Below are positions 25,335 to 33,154 of a stretch of 62,855 nt of DNA, piece by piece (within the stretch, counting starts at the first letter, position 1; every line of letters begins with the position of its first letter). This DNA is from a bacterium UBP6_UBA1209 (GTDB lineage: Bacteria > UBP6 > UBA1177). Both the position numbers and the translations under genes were made by a program. Under the pieces are notes generated by a model, which was not told where the DNA came from, searched no databases, and saw nothing but the letters and a program-made list of their open reading frames with translations. The stretch is from NCBI GenBank assembly GCA_002309575.1, contig DBXP01000012.1, forward strand, positions 1 to 62,855, written 5' to 3'.

Positions 25335-26311
25335 GTTTTTCATCGCGCTTGACATTTTCGGCCTCTTTGGCTGAGCTGAAGGGTCGATTAGGCGGAGATT
25401 CGCTCTTTGTGATCGACAGCTCGATAGTGCACCTTTTCCCGGATATACCGGCTGAGCGGATTTTTTTGTTCAACGGCGAAAAGGAGAAGGATTTCGAAAC
25501 GGTCGGACGATGCCTGACCTGGCTTTTGAGCTGCGGTGCGACCCGCCAGACGAAACTTGTTGCGGTCGGCGGCGGTGCGACAACGGACTTCGCGGCCTTT
25601 GCCGCTTCGGTTTTTCATCGAGGGATGCGGCTGGTTATGGTCCCGACAACGCTTTTGTCCATGGTCGACAGCGCGGTCGGAGGCAAGACGGCGGTAAATC
25701 TGGCGGCAAAAAACACAGTCGGCAGCTTCTATCCGGCAGAGGAGATCGTCATCGTTCGGGAGTTCCTTTCGACACTCGGTCCGGTCGAAAAGGCGTCAGG
25801 CAAGGCCGAGATGGTCAAGCTTGCGCTGATTCGCGGAGGCGAGCTTGCACGGAAGGTGCTGCGCGGCGACGATTTGACGACGGACGAAAGTATCAGGCTT
25901 GCAATCAAGGAGAAGCTCGAGATTGTGAGCGAGGATTTAACGGATACCCTGGGAAAGAGAATTGTTCTGAACTGGGGGCATACATTCGGTCATGCGATCG
26001 AACATGCCTACGGTTTGCCGCACGGTCTTGCTGTCGCGGCGGGGATGGTTCTCGAACAGAGGTGGGCGGAGAAAGCCGGTGCGTGCGATCTTTTCCCGTC
26101 TGAAAAGGTCGAGTATCTGCTGGCTCTCAACGGAGTCGGTACCGATACCCGGACCTACATTGAAGATAACTTATGGAAAAAGTTGGTTTTTATGGATAAA
26201 AAAAGGGAATTTGAAAAAATTTCAATAGTTTATTTGGTTGATTTAGGAAAAACAGGCATTATTTGCAGAGACTTGAACGACATATTAAAAGATTTGGAGG
26301 ATTTGAGATGA
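25313..26311 (+). CDS. aroB: 3-dehydroquinate synthase
   Basis: This 332-residue NAD- and metal-dependent enzyme makes 3-dehydroquinate from DAHP. Motifs are AVGGGATTDFAAFAASVFHR (nucleotide loop), VPTTLLSMVDSAVGGKTAVN and LNWGHTFGHAIEHAYGLPHG, which carries two metal-binding His residues. It is somewhat shorter than the usual roughly 360 residues, mainly at the N-terminus. The ATG lies inside aroK. The stop overlaps the following lipoprotein by four bases. Confidence 0.94.
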   Translation: MEIHLQVSFSSRLTFSASLAELKGRLGGDSLFVIDSSIVHLFPDIPAERIFLFNGEKEKDFETVGRCLTWLLSCGATRQTKLVAVGGGATTDFAAFAASVFHRGMRLVMVPTTLLSMVDSAVGGKTAVNLAAKNTVGSFYPAEEIVIVREFLSTLGPVEKASGKAEMVKLALIRGGELARKVLRGDDLTTDESIRLAIKEKLEIVSEDLTDTLGKRIVLNWGHTFGHAIEHAYGLPHGLAVAAGMVLEQRWAEKAGACDLFPSEKVEYLLALNGVGTDTRTYIEDNLWKKLVFMDKKREFEKISIVYLVDLGKTGIICRDLNDILKDLEDLR

Positions 26312-27345
26312 AAAGGATTTTCATTGTTACCCTGATGATCGTTTCGATGATGATGGTAGCTTGTGTCGAGAGAAGAAATCGTGTAATCATTGAAAAGTTT
26401 ATACCGATTTCGGAAGAGGACCAATGTATAGTCAAACCCGGCGGCACCAGATACGAAACGAAAGGACATATCGATCTTGCGTTGACAAGCAGGTATCAGC
26501 TCGCGTTCGAAATGACGAACTACATTTCATCCTCGAAAGCAGGCGCGGCAGGTTCGTCGGCTGCACCGATTGAGGGCGGCGAGGCAAATAATTACTATGT
26601 ACAGTGGGCTGAGATTAAATATGAATGGGATCCTAAGGCTCAACCGAACGGAGCGCAGATCAGACTTACCCAGGATCTTTGGAACAAGGCGAAGAAGACT
26701 GAGATCCACGGTGTAGTTATCGAGCCGGAAGGCGGTCAGGCGGCTGCTGTTATCGATATCTTTACGGAGGCTCAGGCAAGAGATCTTCTTGATGCTGTTA
26801 AGAACTCTCCGACATTCGACTGGATCGCAAGTCCTATTCTTGTAAAGGTAAAGGTTCACGGCGAGCTCTCGAACGGAGAGGATGTCAATACCAACACGCT
26901 GACCTACAACATTGTTCCGAGCTACGGCGAATCGATCCAGCAGGGATCGGTTTATTATATCCCTCCGGAGGGTTTCGGAGATCCGAATTCCGAGGATAAG
27001 CAGAAGGCTTACGAGGCTCAAAAGGCTGAGTATGATGCAATTGTGAAGCAGTGCGGTTTCCTTGATCCGATTTACAACGGTTGCCTTGCAGGTCAGGACA
27101 CAGCCATTTCAAACTGCTATGCCGGCGATTCCGATTGGCAGAGGGAGATACTTGAGAGCGAAGGCATGACCTATATCCCTGGTTATGCAGCTGCCGGCGT
27201 TGTCGAGGCAATATACAACAATCACAAGAAAAATTCTTCGATCACCGGTTATTATGCATGTTGTCCGATTTCAGAGCCGGAAGAGCCTGAAGAGCCGGAA
27301 AAGGAGAATGAAGAAAATAATTCAAATCCTGCAGGCGGAGAGTAG
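26308..27345 (+). CDS. Hypothetical lipoprotein coupled to aroB
   Basis: This 345-residue protein starts MKRIFIVTLMIVSMMMVAC (lipobox MVAC), so it is lipid-anchored in the envelope. ATG 26308 is chosen because GGAGG lies upstream and the stop of aroB overlaps it by four bases. The body is a beta-rich domain of about 210 residues. A Cys-containing region follows (CGFLDPIYNGCLAGQ, then SITGYYACCPIS), then a Glu/Pro-rich tail. No family is recognised. Its position at the end of the pil-aro operon may point to a role in pilus or envelope function, but that is only inference. Confidence 0.7.
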   Translation: MKRIFIVTLMIVSMMMVACVERRNRVIIEKFIPISEEDQCIVKPGGTRYETKGHIDLALTSRYQLAFEMTNYISSSKAGAAGSSAAPIEGGEANNYYVQWAEIKYEWDPKAQPNGAQIRLTQDLWNKAKKTEIHGVVIEPEGGQAAAVIDIFTEAQARDLLDAVKNSPTFDWIASPILVKVKVHGELSNGEDVNTNTLTYNIVPSYGESIQQGSVYYIPPEGFGDPNSEDKQKAYEAQKAEYDAIVKQCGFLDPIYNGCLAGQDTAISNCYAGDSDWQREILESEGMTYIPGYAAAGVVEAIYNNHKKNSSITGYYACCPISEPEEPEEPEKENEENNSNPAGGE

Positions 27346-27418
27346 ATCTGACAGCTAGTTCGGTTTTCATTGATTCTTTTCCGAATCCAATTTGCGATAT
27401 TTCGTTTGTCTGCTTTCA

Positions 27419-27446
27419 TTGACTGTATTCAATAAATCTATATGCT
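27419..27446 (+). promoter_or_regulatory. Candidate sigma70 promoter for the lipoprotein gene at 27491
   Basis: TTGACT (27419-27424) and TATGCT (27441-27446) are spaced 16 bp in an AT-rich gap. The leader of about 40 nt contains a small TTGAA/TTCAA inverted repeat and ends in AGGAGGTCAC before the ATG. Confidence 0.45.
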
Positions 27447-27490
27447 ATAAAGATTGAAGGTCTTTCAACAATGTTTTTTAGGAGGTCACA

Positions 27491-28345
27491 ATGAGATTTT
27501 TATCAGCAGTTCTTGCTGTTTGCATGATTTTTATGGTTTCCTGCGGGAGCAGTGAACAGAAGGGCAAACAGTCGCTTATCGAAAAGAAGATAGAGATGGT
27601 CAAAACGGACAACCAGAAAAGACCTGTCCTGTCGATGGCTAAACTTCTTGAACTCAAGGGCGAGGATGAGGCTCTGGTCAAGAAGAATATTTTGGGGATC
27701 TACAAGGATATTACCTCCAGGGTAAAGCCGCATCATCTTTCCGATTTCAAGGAGTCTCCGAACAGAGAGATCCAGGTCCCCGGCGACGTTTCCAGGATCC
27801 ATATCAAAAGCGACTATGTCCAGAGCGCAAACGTAATGCTCTTCCTTATGAAAGGCAACGAGGCGGTCGTATGGGACGTTCTGGAGTTCAATACCGAGAA
27901 AAAGTATGACTTCGCTCCCGGAAATTACAGCTTTATCATGGTCGTTGACAGACCGGACAACGAAAATATCTATGTTTTCCAGTATGACGGCAACTTCCTG
28001 GGCGGAAAGCTTTACCTCGGCGAATTCAAGATCAGCGGCAAGTACAGCAACTCAGGCGAGTGCCAGCAGGGTTACATCCGTGATGACGCAGAGACATGCA
28101 TCGCTCCGTCGTTCAAGATTTTTGACAACTGCAAAACGGGAACTCACCTTGTCGAGCACCTTTGCTGCGAAGAGGGATTCAACTTCATTATGGACGGTCA
28201 GTGCTCGAGATACAGCGACACCGTTGAAAACGTAATCTGCCCGGCAGGATATCACGAGGGCGGAAAAGGCAGATGCTGCCCGAACGGAACGCTCTTTATC
28301 GACGGCCAGTGCCAGGTCCCGCCAAAAGAGGATGCGGCGAAATAA
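27491..28345 (+). CDS. Cysteine-rich lipoprotein, function unknown
   Basis: This 284-residue protein has signal MRFLSAVLAVCMIFMVSC with lipobox MVSC. Residues about 90-185 look like a beta-sandwich (IQVPGDVSRIHIKSDYV, FAPGNYSFIMVVDRP), resembling bacterial pre-peptidase-type domains. The last 90 residues hold ten or more cysteines in pairs (CKTGTHLVEHLCCEEGF, CPAGYHEGGKGRCCPNGT), like small disulfide-linked modules. AGGAGG precedes the ATG. It is followed after six bases by a hypothetical gene and then the TonB-type gene. Confidence 0.7.
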   Translation: MRFLSAVLAVCMIFMVSCGSSEQKGKQSLIEKKIEMVKTDNQKRPVLSMAKLLELKGEDEALVKKNILGIYKDITSRVKPHHLSDFKESPNREIQVPGDVSRIHIKSDYVQSANVMLFLMKGNEAVVWDVLEFNTEKKYDFAPGNYSFIMVVDRPDNENIYVFQYDGNFLGGKLYLGEFKISGKYSNSGECQQGYIRDDAETCIAPSFKIFDNCKTGTHLVEHLCCEEGFNFIMDGQCSRYSDTVENVICPAGYHEGGKGRCCPNGTLFIDGQCQVPPKEDAAK

Positions 28346-28351
28346 TTTCCC

Positions 28352-28687
28352 ATGGAAGGTTGTTTCAGTTCTGACCTAAAGCCTTTTTACGACCGTTTTT
28401 TCGAGCTCCTTGGTGAGGAGTCGGAGGTCAACGGGAAGTTTGTCGTCAAGGAGGTGATTTATCACTTCGCGATGGTTCAATTCCGCAACACGCACGGTTT
28501 TGGATCCGGCAAAGTTGAGTACAACGAGAAGGTTTTTGAGGAGATCCAGAGCGAATTCGGCAGGATTTTCGAAGAATTCGCCGGTTTTTGCCTCCGGAAG
28601 GGCGGTGACGAAACCTATATCAATTCGGTGATGAGAGAATGGCTGATCGATTTTTCGGAAAAACTGGGGCTAAACGATTTAAATTAG
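28352..28687 (+). CDS. Hypothetical small soluble protein
   Basis: This 111-residue protein, predicted mostly helical, lacks signal or membrane segments. Sequence features are FYDRFFELLGEESEVNGKFV, a central VEYNEKVFEEIQSEFGRIFE, and the C-terminal SVMREWLIDFSEKLGLND. No family is recognised and no clear ribosome binding site is seen, which suggests coupling to the lipoprotein gene six bases upstream. Its 3' end overlaps the TonB-type gene by 49 bases in another frame. Confidence 0.55.
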   Translation: MEGCFSSDLKPFYDRFFELLGEESEVNGKFVVKEVIYHFAMVQFRNTHGFGSGKVEYNEKVFEEIQSEFGRIFEEFAGFCLRKGGDETYINSVMREWLIDFSEKLGLNDLN

Positions 28688-29718
28688 CCGTTTTTCTTCT
28701 GCTCTCCCTTCTCTTTCACTCTCTTCTTCTGCTTTTCAAGGTCGATTTGACGGGCGACTCCGATGAGGACGAGCTTGTCTCAATCAAATATTACGACGAT
28801 TCCGCCTTCGCCCAAAGCTCTGAAAAGAGGCTGGAGGAGGCTCTTCCGGAAAAAAAAGATAAGGATGAGCTCAACAAAACCGGCCAAATCGTCGATATCG
28901 CCAAGCCGAAAGTCGAAAAAAAGCCGAGAAAGAGCAGATTCCTTGCGGAATACGACAGCGCGGTCGAGAAGGAGACTACCTCTGATTCCGACCCGAACAT
29001 CACCGAGAGGGGGACCCGCCTGCAAAAGAAGCTCGCGGAAAACATCTCTCAGAAAAATGTCGATGCTGATATCGATTCTCCTGTCGTTTCGGATGAAAGT
29101 GACCGCCTGAACGATGCCGAAAAGACTCTCGAAAAATTCAAAAAGGGGGTCATGAAGGGTTTCGACGGAACTGACGGCAAGCTTGCAGCCGGCGAAGAGA
29201 AGGAGGTGGCAGGGAAGCTTACCGGCGAGGATGAAATCGACCGCACGGGTTCGACTTTTGTCGGCGGTAGAAGGATCCCGAAGCGCTACCTCCCGTACTT
29301 CAACGGCACCGACATGGCGCTGATGACGCCTTCAAGCGACTTCCTGGAGGATGTAAAGCGCGGAAACGAGACCTATCTGAACACGAAAAAGTTTCTCTAC
29401 GCGGCATACTTCAACAAGATGAAGCAGGCTGTTTCCAGGAACTGGTCGCCGGGTGCGGTGATGCTGATCAACAATCCCGGAGGCAAAATCTACGGCAGAG
29501 AGGACCGCTTTACAAAGCTTCTGGTCCACATTTCTGCCAAGGGCGAGCTTGTGAGCGCAAAGGTAATTACCAGCAGCGGTGCCGATTTTCTGGACAAGGA
29601 GGCTATCAACGCTTTCAAAATGGCGGCTCCCTTTTCTCCGCCGCCCGAGATTCTGCTGAATGAAAAAAAACTTTTGGAGATTCGTTTCGGATTTATGGTG
29701 ACGACAAGCAATGAGTGA
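28639..29718 (+). CDS. TonB-family energy-transducer-like protein
   Basis: This 359-residue protein has a short basic N-terminus and one membrane segment (FKLAVFLLLSLLFHSLLLLF). A long charged periplasmic linker rich in Asp, Glu and Lys follows, then a C-terminal TonB-like domain at about 250-355. That domain includes YFNKMKQAVSRNWSPG, VHISAKGELVSAKVITSSGA and FKMAAPFSPPPE, the usual TonB_C pattern. Such proteins carry force from an ExbB/ExbD-type motor across the periplasm; no such partners are in the window. The first 49 bases overlap the upstream gene and the last eight overlap queC, so the start at 28639 is plausible but not certain. Confidence 0.75.
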   Translation: MADRFFGKTGAKRFKLAVFLLLSLLFHSLLLLFKVDLTGDSDEDELVSIKYYDDSAFAQSSEKRLEEALPEKKDKDELNKTGQIVDIAKPKVEKKPRKSRFLAEYDSAVEKETTSDSDPNITERGTRLQKKLAENISQKNVDADIDSPVVSDESDRLNDAEKTLEKFKKGVMKGFDGTDGKLAAGEEKEVAGKLTGEDEIDRTGSTFVGGRRIPKRYLPYFNGTDMALMTPSSDFLEDVKRGNETYLNTKKFLYAAYFNKMKQAVSRNWSPGAVMLINNPGGKIYGREDRFTKLLVHISAKGELVSAKVITSSGADFLDKEAINAFKMAAPFSPPPEILLNEKKLLEIRFGFMVTTSNE

Positions 29719-30382
29719 GAAGTGTATCGTTTTATTCAGCGGCGGACTGGATTCAACTACGGTCCTGGCATATGCGCTTAGCCAGGGTTATGATGTCTGG
29801 CCGCTTACATTTTTGTACGGGCAGCGGCATGAAGTCGAGGTCGCGAAATCAGAAAAAACGTTGGAAAAATACGGGCTTACAGAGCGAAGGCGAATCTTCA
29901 GGATGGATCTTTCGCTCTATTCGAAGTGTTCGCTCACAAACAGCGAGCTGGAGATCCCGGAATACGATCCGTCGCATATCCCGACGACTTACGTTCCTGC
30001 CCGCAACATAATTTTTCTTTCGATCGCGACAGGTTATGCAGAGACGATCGGTGCAAAAAAGATCTTTATCGGGGTAAATTCAGTCGATTATTCCGGCTAT
30101 CCCGACTGCCGTCCGGAGTTTATCGAGGCATTCAACAAGACGATCTCGGTCGGTACGAAACAGGGCTGCGAATCAAAAATAGAGGTCGTTTCGCCCATTA
30201 TGAGGATGTCAAAGTGCGAGATCATCAGGCTCGGCACCTCTCTCGGCGTCGATTATTCGCTCACACACAGCTGCTATGATCCGACTCCGGAGGGGCTCTC
30301 ATGCGGTGTCTGCGACAGCTGCCGGCTTCGTCTTGAGGGATTCCGCCAGGCCGGTCTGACCGATCCGGTGAAATATCGTTAA
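29711..30382 (+). CDS. queC: 7-cyano-7-deazaguanine synthase
   Basis: This 223-residue ATP-dependent enzyme turns 7-carboxy-7-deazaguanine into preQ0, the precursor of queuosine in tRNA. The PP-loop is FSGGLDSTTVLAYAL. Further motifs are FLYGQRHEVEV, TYVPARNIIFLSIATGYAE, and the zinc-binding cysteines in SCYDPTPEGLSCGVCDSCRL. The length is normal. It overlaps the TonB-type gene by eight bases. Its substrate is made by QueE, encoded about 13 kb upstream. Confidence 0.95.
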   Translation: MSEKCIVLFSGGLDSTTVLAYALSQGYDVWPLTFLYGQRHEVEVAKSEKTLEKYGLTERRRIFRMDLSLYSKCSLTNSELEIPEYDPSHIPTTYVPARNIIFLSIATGYAETIGAKKIFIGVNSVDYSGYPDCRPEFIEAFNKTISVGTKQGCESKIEVVSPIMRMSKCEIIRLGTSLGVDYSLTHSCYDPTPEGLSCGVCDSCRLRLEGFRQAGLTDPVKYR

Positions 30383-30405
30383 TACCGCCGCGCACCTTTT
30401 TGATG

Positions 30406-30437
30406 TTACGTCGTCACGTCGTTTCGGCGTTACGATG
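30406..30437. repeat. Four degenerate tandem octamers in an intergenic region
   Basis: TTACGTCG, TCACGTCG, TTTCGGCG and TTACGATG follow each other without gaps between queC and the next lipoprotein gene. They may be a decayed microsatellite or a cluster of protein-binding sites. A -10-like TATTAT is found downstream at about 30474. Confidence 0.4.
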
Positions 30438-30517
30438 AAAGTGGCGCCGCAACAAAACTTGTTTTATTTCCGATATTATTTAAACTCCCGCCGTTGATCT
30501 TTTTTTGGGAGGAAAAA

Positions 30518-31645
30518 ATGAAAAAATTTCTTATCGTAACATTTGCTTTGGCTATCGCCTTTTTTGCAACGGCTTGCGGCGGAAACAGTACTCACACCGG
30601 CGATTCCGAACCGGATTCGGAGCCTGCGGATGGGGAACTGTCAAATGACACTGACCAGGCAGAGGAGCCAGCGGAAACTGATGAAGAACCATCGGACGGT
30701 CCTGATGAGAACACGACTCCTGAGAACTTCAACCCTGAAAATCCGGGCTATTTCGTTGAATTTATAATTGCCGACATAAATATGGCAAACCAGCCTCAGA
30801 CCTTGGCTACCGGCTATTTCATGAAGGCGGCCAGAGAGGATCTCAACCCGCACGCCGGAGTCGATGAATCGACGTTTGACACCTGCACCTTCGGCGAGTC
30901 GGTCGAAAACGTTCCTCAGTGCACTTCAAAGGCTGACTGCGCTCCGGAGCAGGACTGCGTTCCTGAATACGACAGCAACAGCGGTCAGGCTATCGCAAAC
31001 AGCGAGCACTGCGAAACTCCCGGCAGAGAGTCGCTTGATGTCGGTCCGGTCATGGTTTCAGGCTTCAACGGCGGTCCCTATCAGTTTGCATACGAACCCG
31101 GCGATCAGGCTTACAAGCTCAACGGGACCGGCGACGGTTCGATCCCGGCGGATATGATCGCTTACGGTGTCGACTATACGATCACCGGTGAAAATATGCT
31201 TCCGGATGATCTGGATTCACTTTCGGCGACCTTCACGATGCCGCCATCATTCGCTATCGTAGAGCCTGCTCCGCAGCCCAATACAAGCGGTGGTTTCGGC
31301 GACATCATCAACGTGACTCCGGGTGAGCCGCTTACGCTTAAATGGGCTGGAAACAACGGTCAGGGTTATATCGACGTCAACTTTATGGTTATGAAGAGCC
31401 TTATGGAACAGGTGGCGATCACATGCAGAATGGTCGATGACGGCGAGTTTACCGTCCCGGCTGAGTTCACGACCGAGATGCGCCTTTCCGAGGCTGATTC
31501 AAGTAATCCGTTCGGCGAGATGCTCGGTATGATGAACATGATCACAGTAAACCGCCATGTCGAAGCCAGGATCACCGGCAAGGGGATCACGGCAGGAACC
31601 TTCTCCGCCGAGCAGATGGTCCTCTACACCCTTGGTAACAACTAG
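30518..31645 (+). CDS. Asp/Glu-rich-linker lipoprotein, function unknown
   Basis: This 375-residue protein starts at ATG 30518 after GGGAGGAAAAA. Signal and lipobox are MKKFLIVTFALAIAFFATAC. About 60 acidic residues of the D-S-E-P-D type follow, which lift the folded part from the membrane. The rest is beta-rich with four to six cysteines (VPQCTSKADCAPEQDC) and a late domain with GEPLTLKWAGNNGQGYIDV. No family is recognised. The same leader style is found in the lipoproteins at 36502 and 44097, which seems to be a lineage habit. Confidence 0.7.
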   Translation: MKKFLIVTFALAIAFFATACGGNSTHTGDSEPDSEPADGELSNDTDQAEEPAETDEEPSDGPDENTTPENFNPENPGYFVEFIIADINMANQPQTLATGYFMKAAREDLNPHAGVDESTFDTCTFGESVENVPQCTSKADCAPEQDCVPEYDSNSGQAIANSEHCETPGRESLDVGPVMVSGFNGGPYQFAYEPGDQAYKLNGTGDGSIPADMIAYGVDYTITGENMLPDDLDSLSATFTMPPSFAIVEPAPQPNTSGGFGDIINVTPGEPLTLKWAGNNGQGYIDVNFMVMKSLMEQVAITCRMVDDGEFTVPAEFTTEMRLSEADSSNPFGEMLGMMNMITVNRHVEARITGKGITAGTFSAEQMVLYTLGNN

Positions 31646-31698
31646 TGAGTCTGAATTAGATAACTGTTCTTAATCATTAAAATTTTTCTTAAAACATT

Positions 31699-32253
31699 GT
31701 GAAGCTGAAGATCATTGAAATATCAGACGAGCTCTCTCTGAAACCACTTGAGGAGGGTGATGAAAAGCATATTTTCGCTGCATTGGATTCTGAACGCAGA
31801 TACTTCGGCGAATGGCTTCCGTTTGTTGAATTTACGAAGAGCGAAAGCGATTCACGCGACTTTGTGAAGTCAGTTGTTTCGATGCCCGAGGCCTTTTACG
31901 AGCCGGTCTTTACGGTTTGGTACAAGTCTGAATTTGCAGGGCTCGCCGGCTTCAAGGGAACCGATTTCTTCAACAAAAAGAGCGAAATAGGCTACTGGCT
32001 GTGCGAGGAGTTCCAGAAAAAGGGGATCATGACCCGTTCGGTGGCGGCGCTTCTGCGTTTTGCCTTTGAAGAGCGCGGGATCAACCGGATCCAGATCAAG
32101 GTGGCTCCTGAAAATCTTCGGAGCCGCAGGATCCCGGAGCGTCTCGGTTTCAAGTTCGAGGGGATAGAACGCGACAGCGAGCTTGTAAAGGGTGATCTCT
32201 TCCGTGACGCTGCAGTCTACAGTATGCTGAAACGGGAATTTGTCCTTAAATAG
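31699..32253 (+). CDS. GNAT acetyltransferase, RimJ/RimL type
   Basis: This 184-residue protein has the layout of ribosomal-protein N-acetyltransferases. Motifs are LKPLEEGDEKHIFAALDSER, AGLAGFKGTDFFNKKSEIGYW (strands 4-5), EEFQKKGIMTRSVAALLRFA with the acetyl-CoA Q-x-K-G-I/A loop, and NLRSRRIPERLGFKFEG. It would transfer acetyl from acetyl-CoA to a protein N-terminus or a small molecule; the substrate is not known. Translation starts at GTG 31699 with only a weak ribosome binding site. Convergent to the isomerase gene. Confidence 0.85.
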   Translation: MKLKIIEISDELSLKPLEEGDEKHIFAALDSERRYFGEWLPFVEFTKSESDSRDFVKSVVSMPEAFYEPVFTVWYKSEFAGLAGFKGTDFFNKKSEIGYWLCEEFQKKGIMTRSVAALLRFAFEERGINRIQIKVAPENLRSRRIPERLGFKFEGIERDSELVKGDLFRDAAVYSMLKREFVLK

Positions 32254-32256
32254 AGA

Positions 32257-33000
32257 TTATTTCTTCGGTTCTTCTGCCTGAGGAGCCTTTTTGAACGATA
32301 TGAGTTCGACTTCGAAAATGAGTGTTTCGTTCGGTTCGATCGGACCAGCGCCGCGCTCGCCGTATGCAAGTTCGCCGGGGATGAAGAGTTTGAACTTTGC
32401 GCCCTTGTTCATGAGCTGAACGCCCTCTGTCCAACCTTTGATCACGCCGTTGAGCGGGAACTTGATCGGCTCGTTGCGCTTGTAGGAGCTGTCGAATTCG
32501 GTGCCGTCGAGGTGTGTTCCTGCATAGTGGACCTGTACGATGTCCGTAGGACCCGGGTTCGGGCCTTCGCCCTCCTTCTCAACGATGTACTGAAGACCGG
32601 ACTCGGTGGTTTTTACACCCTCTTTTGTCTTGTTTTCAGCAAGGAATTTATCGCCCTTTTCCTTGTTGGCTGCAGCCTTCTTGGCAAGTTCGGCCTGCAT
32701 CTTTTCGATCATTTTTGTCTGAAATTCCTGAAGTGCGGTGTTGACCTCCTCCTCGTTCAAAAGAGGAGCTTCGCTCTTGTACGATGCCGAGAATCCTGCG
32801 ATGAATGCATCAAGATCGAAATCAAAATCTCTCTCTCTCAGGTTCTTGGCAACGTCGGTCCCGAGTGCATAACCGTACTTTGCGGATTCGTTCGAGAGTT
32901 TTTCTTTAGTAAATCCGGAACTCTGGCAGTTCGAAACATCGCCGCAGGCAGCAAATACGAGCGCTGCCGACGCAACTACCGCGAAAAGGACTTTTTTCAT
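32257..33000 (-). CDS. FKBP-type peptidyl-prolyl isomerase lipoprotein (FkpA/Mip-like)
   Basis: This 247-residue protein assists folding of exported proteins. ATG 33000 is chosen because GGAG is seven bases upstream and the protein then starts MKKVLFAVVASAALVFAAC with lipobox FAAC. Residues 30-125 form the helical dimerisation domain (YALGTDVAKNL, long Lys/Glu/Ala helix). Residues about 130-240 form the FKBP domain, with DIVQVHYAGTHLDGTEFDSS, GVIKGWTEGVQLMNKGAKFK and IPGELAYGERG. It is transcribed divergently from gltX. Confidence 0.92.
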   Translation of the reverse strand: MKKVLFAVVASAALVFAACGDVSNCQSSGFTKEKLSNESAKYGYALGTDVAKNLRERDFDFDLDAFIAGFSASYKSEAPLLNEEEVNTALQEFQTKMIEKMQAELAKKAAANKEKGDKFLAENKTKEGVKTTESGLQYIVEKEGEGPNPGPTDIVQVHYAGTHLDGTEFDSSYKRNEPIKFPLNGVIKGWTEGVQLMNKGAKFKLFIPGELAYGERGAGPIEPNETLIFEVELISFKKAPQAEEPKK

Positions 33001-33091
33001 TTTGTACTCCATAAAAAAAGAATTAATAAGCGTGAGAAGGTAACCAAAACCGGACAGATTGCAACCAGAAACGACAATAATCAAATAGTTT

Positions 33092-33119
33092 TTTACATTT
33101 TTGTTCCGGGAATTAAGAT
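33092..33119 (+). promoter_or_regulatory. Candidate promoter of gltX
   Basis: TTTACA (33092-33097) and TAAGAT (33114-33119) are 16 bp apart and about 36 bases before the gltX start codon, in the gap between the divergent isomerase and gltX genes. Confidence 0.4.
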
Positions 33120-33154
33120 GCACTGTTTTTTGAGTTATTTTGAGGGAGACTGAT

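Noticed and set aside
30383..30517. tRNA or small RNA gene between queC and the lipoprotein gene
   Set aside because: No cloverleaf or CCA end could be drawn; only short repeats and a weak -10 box are seen.
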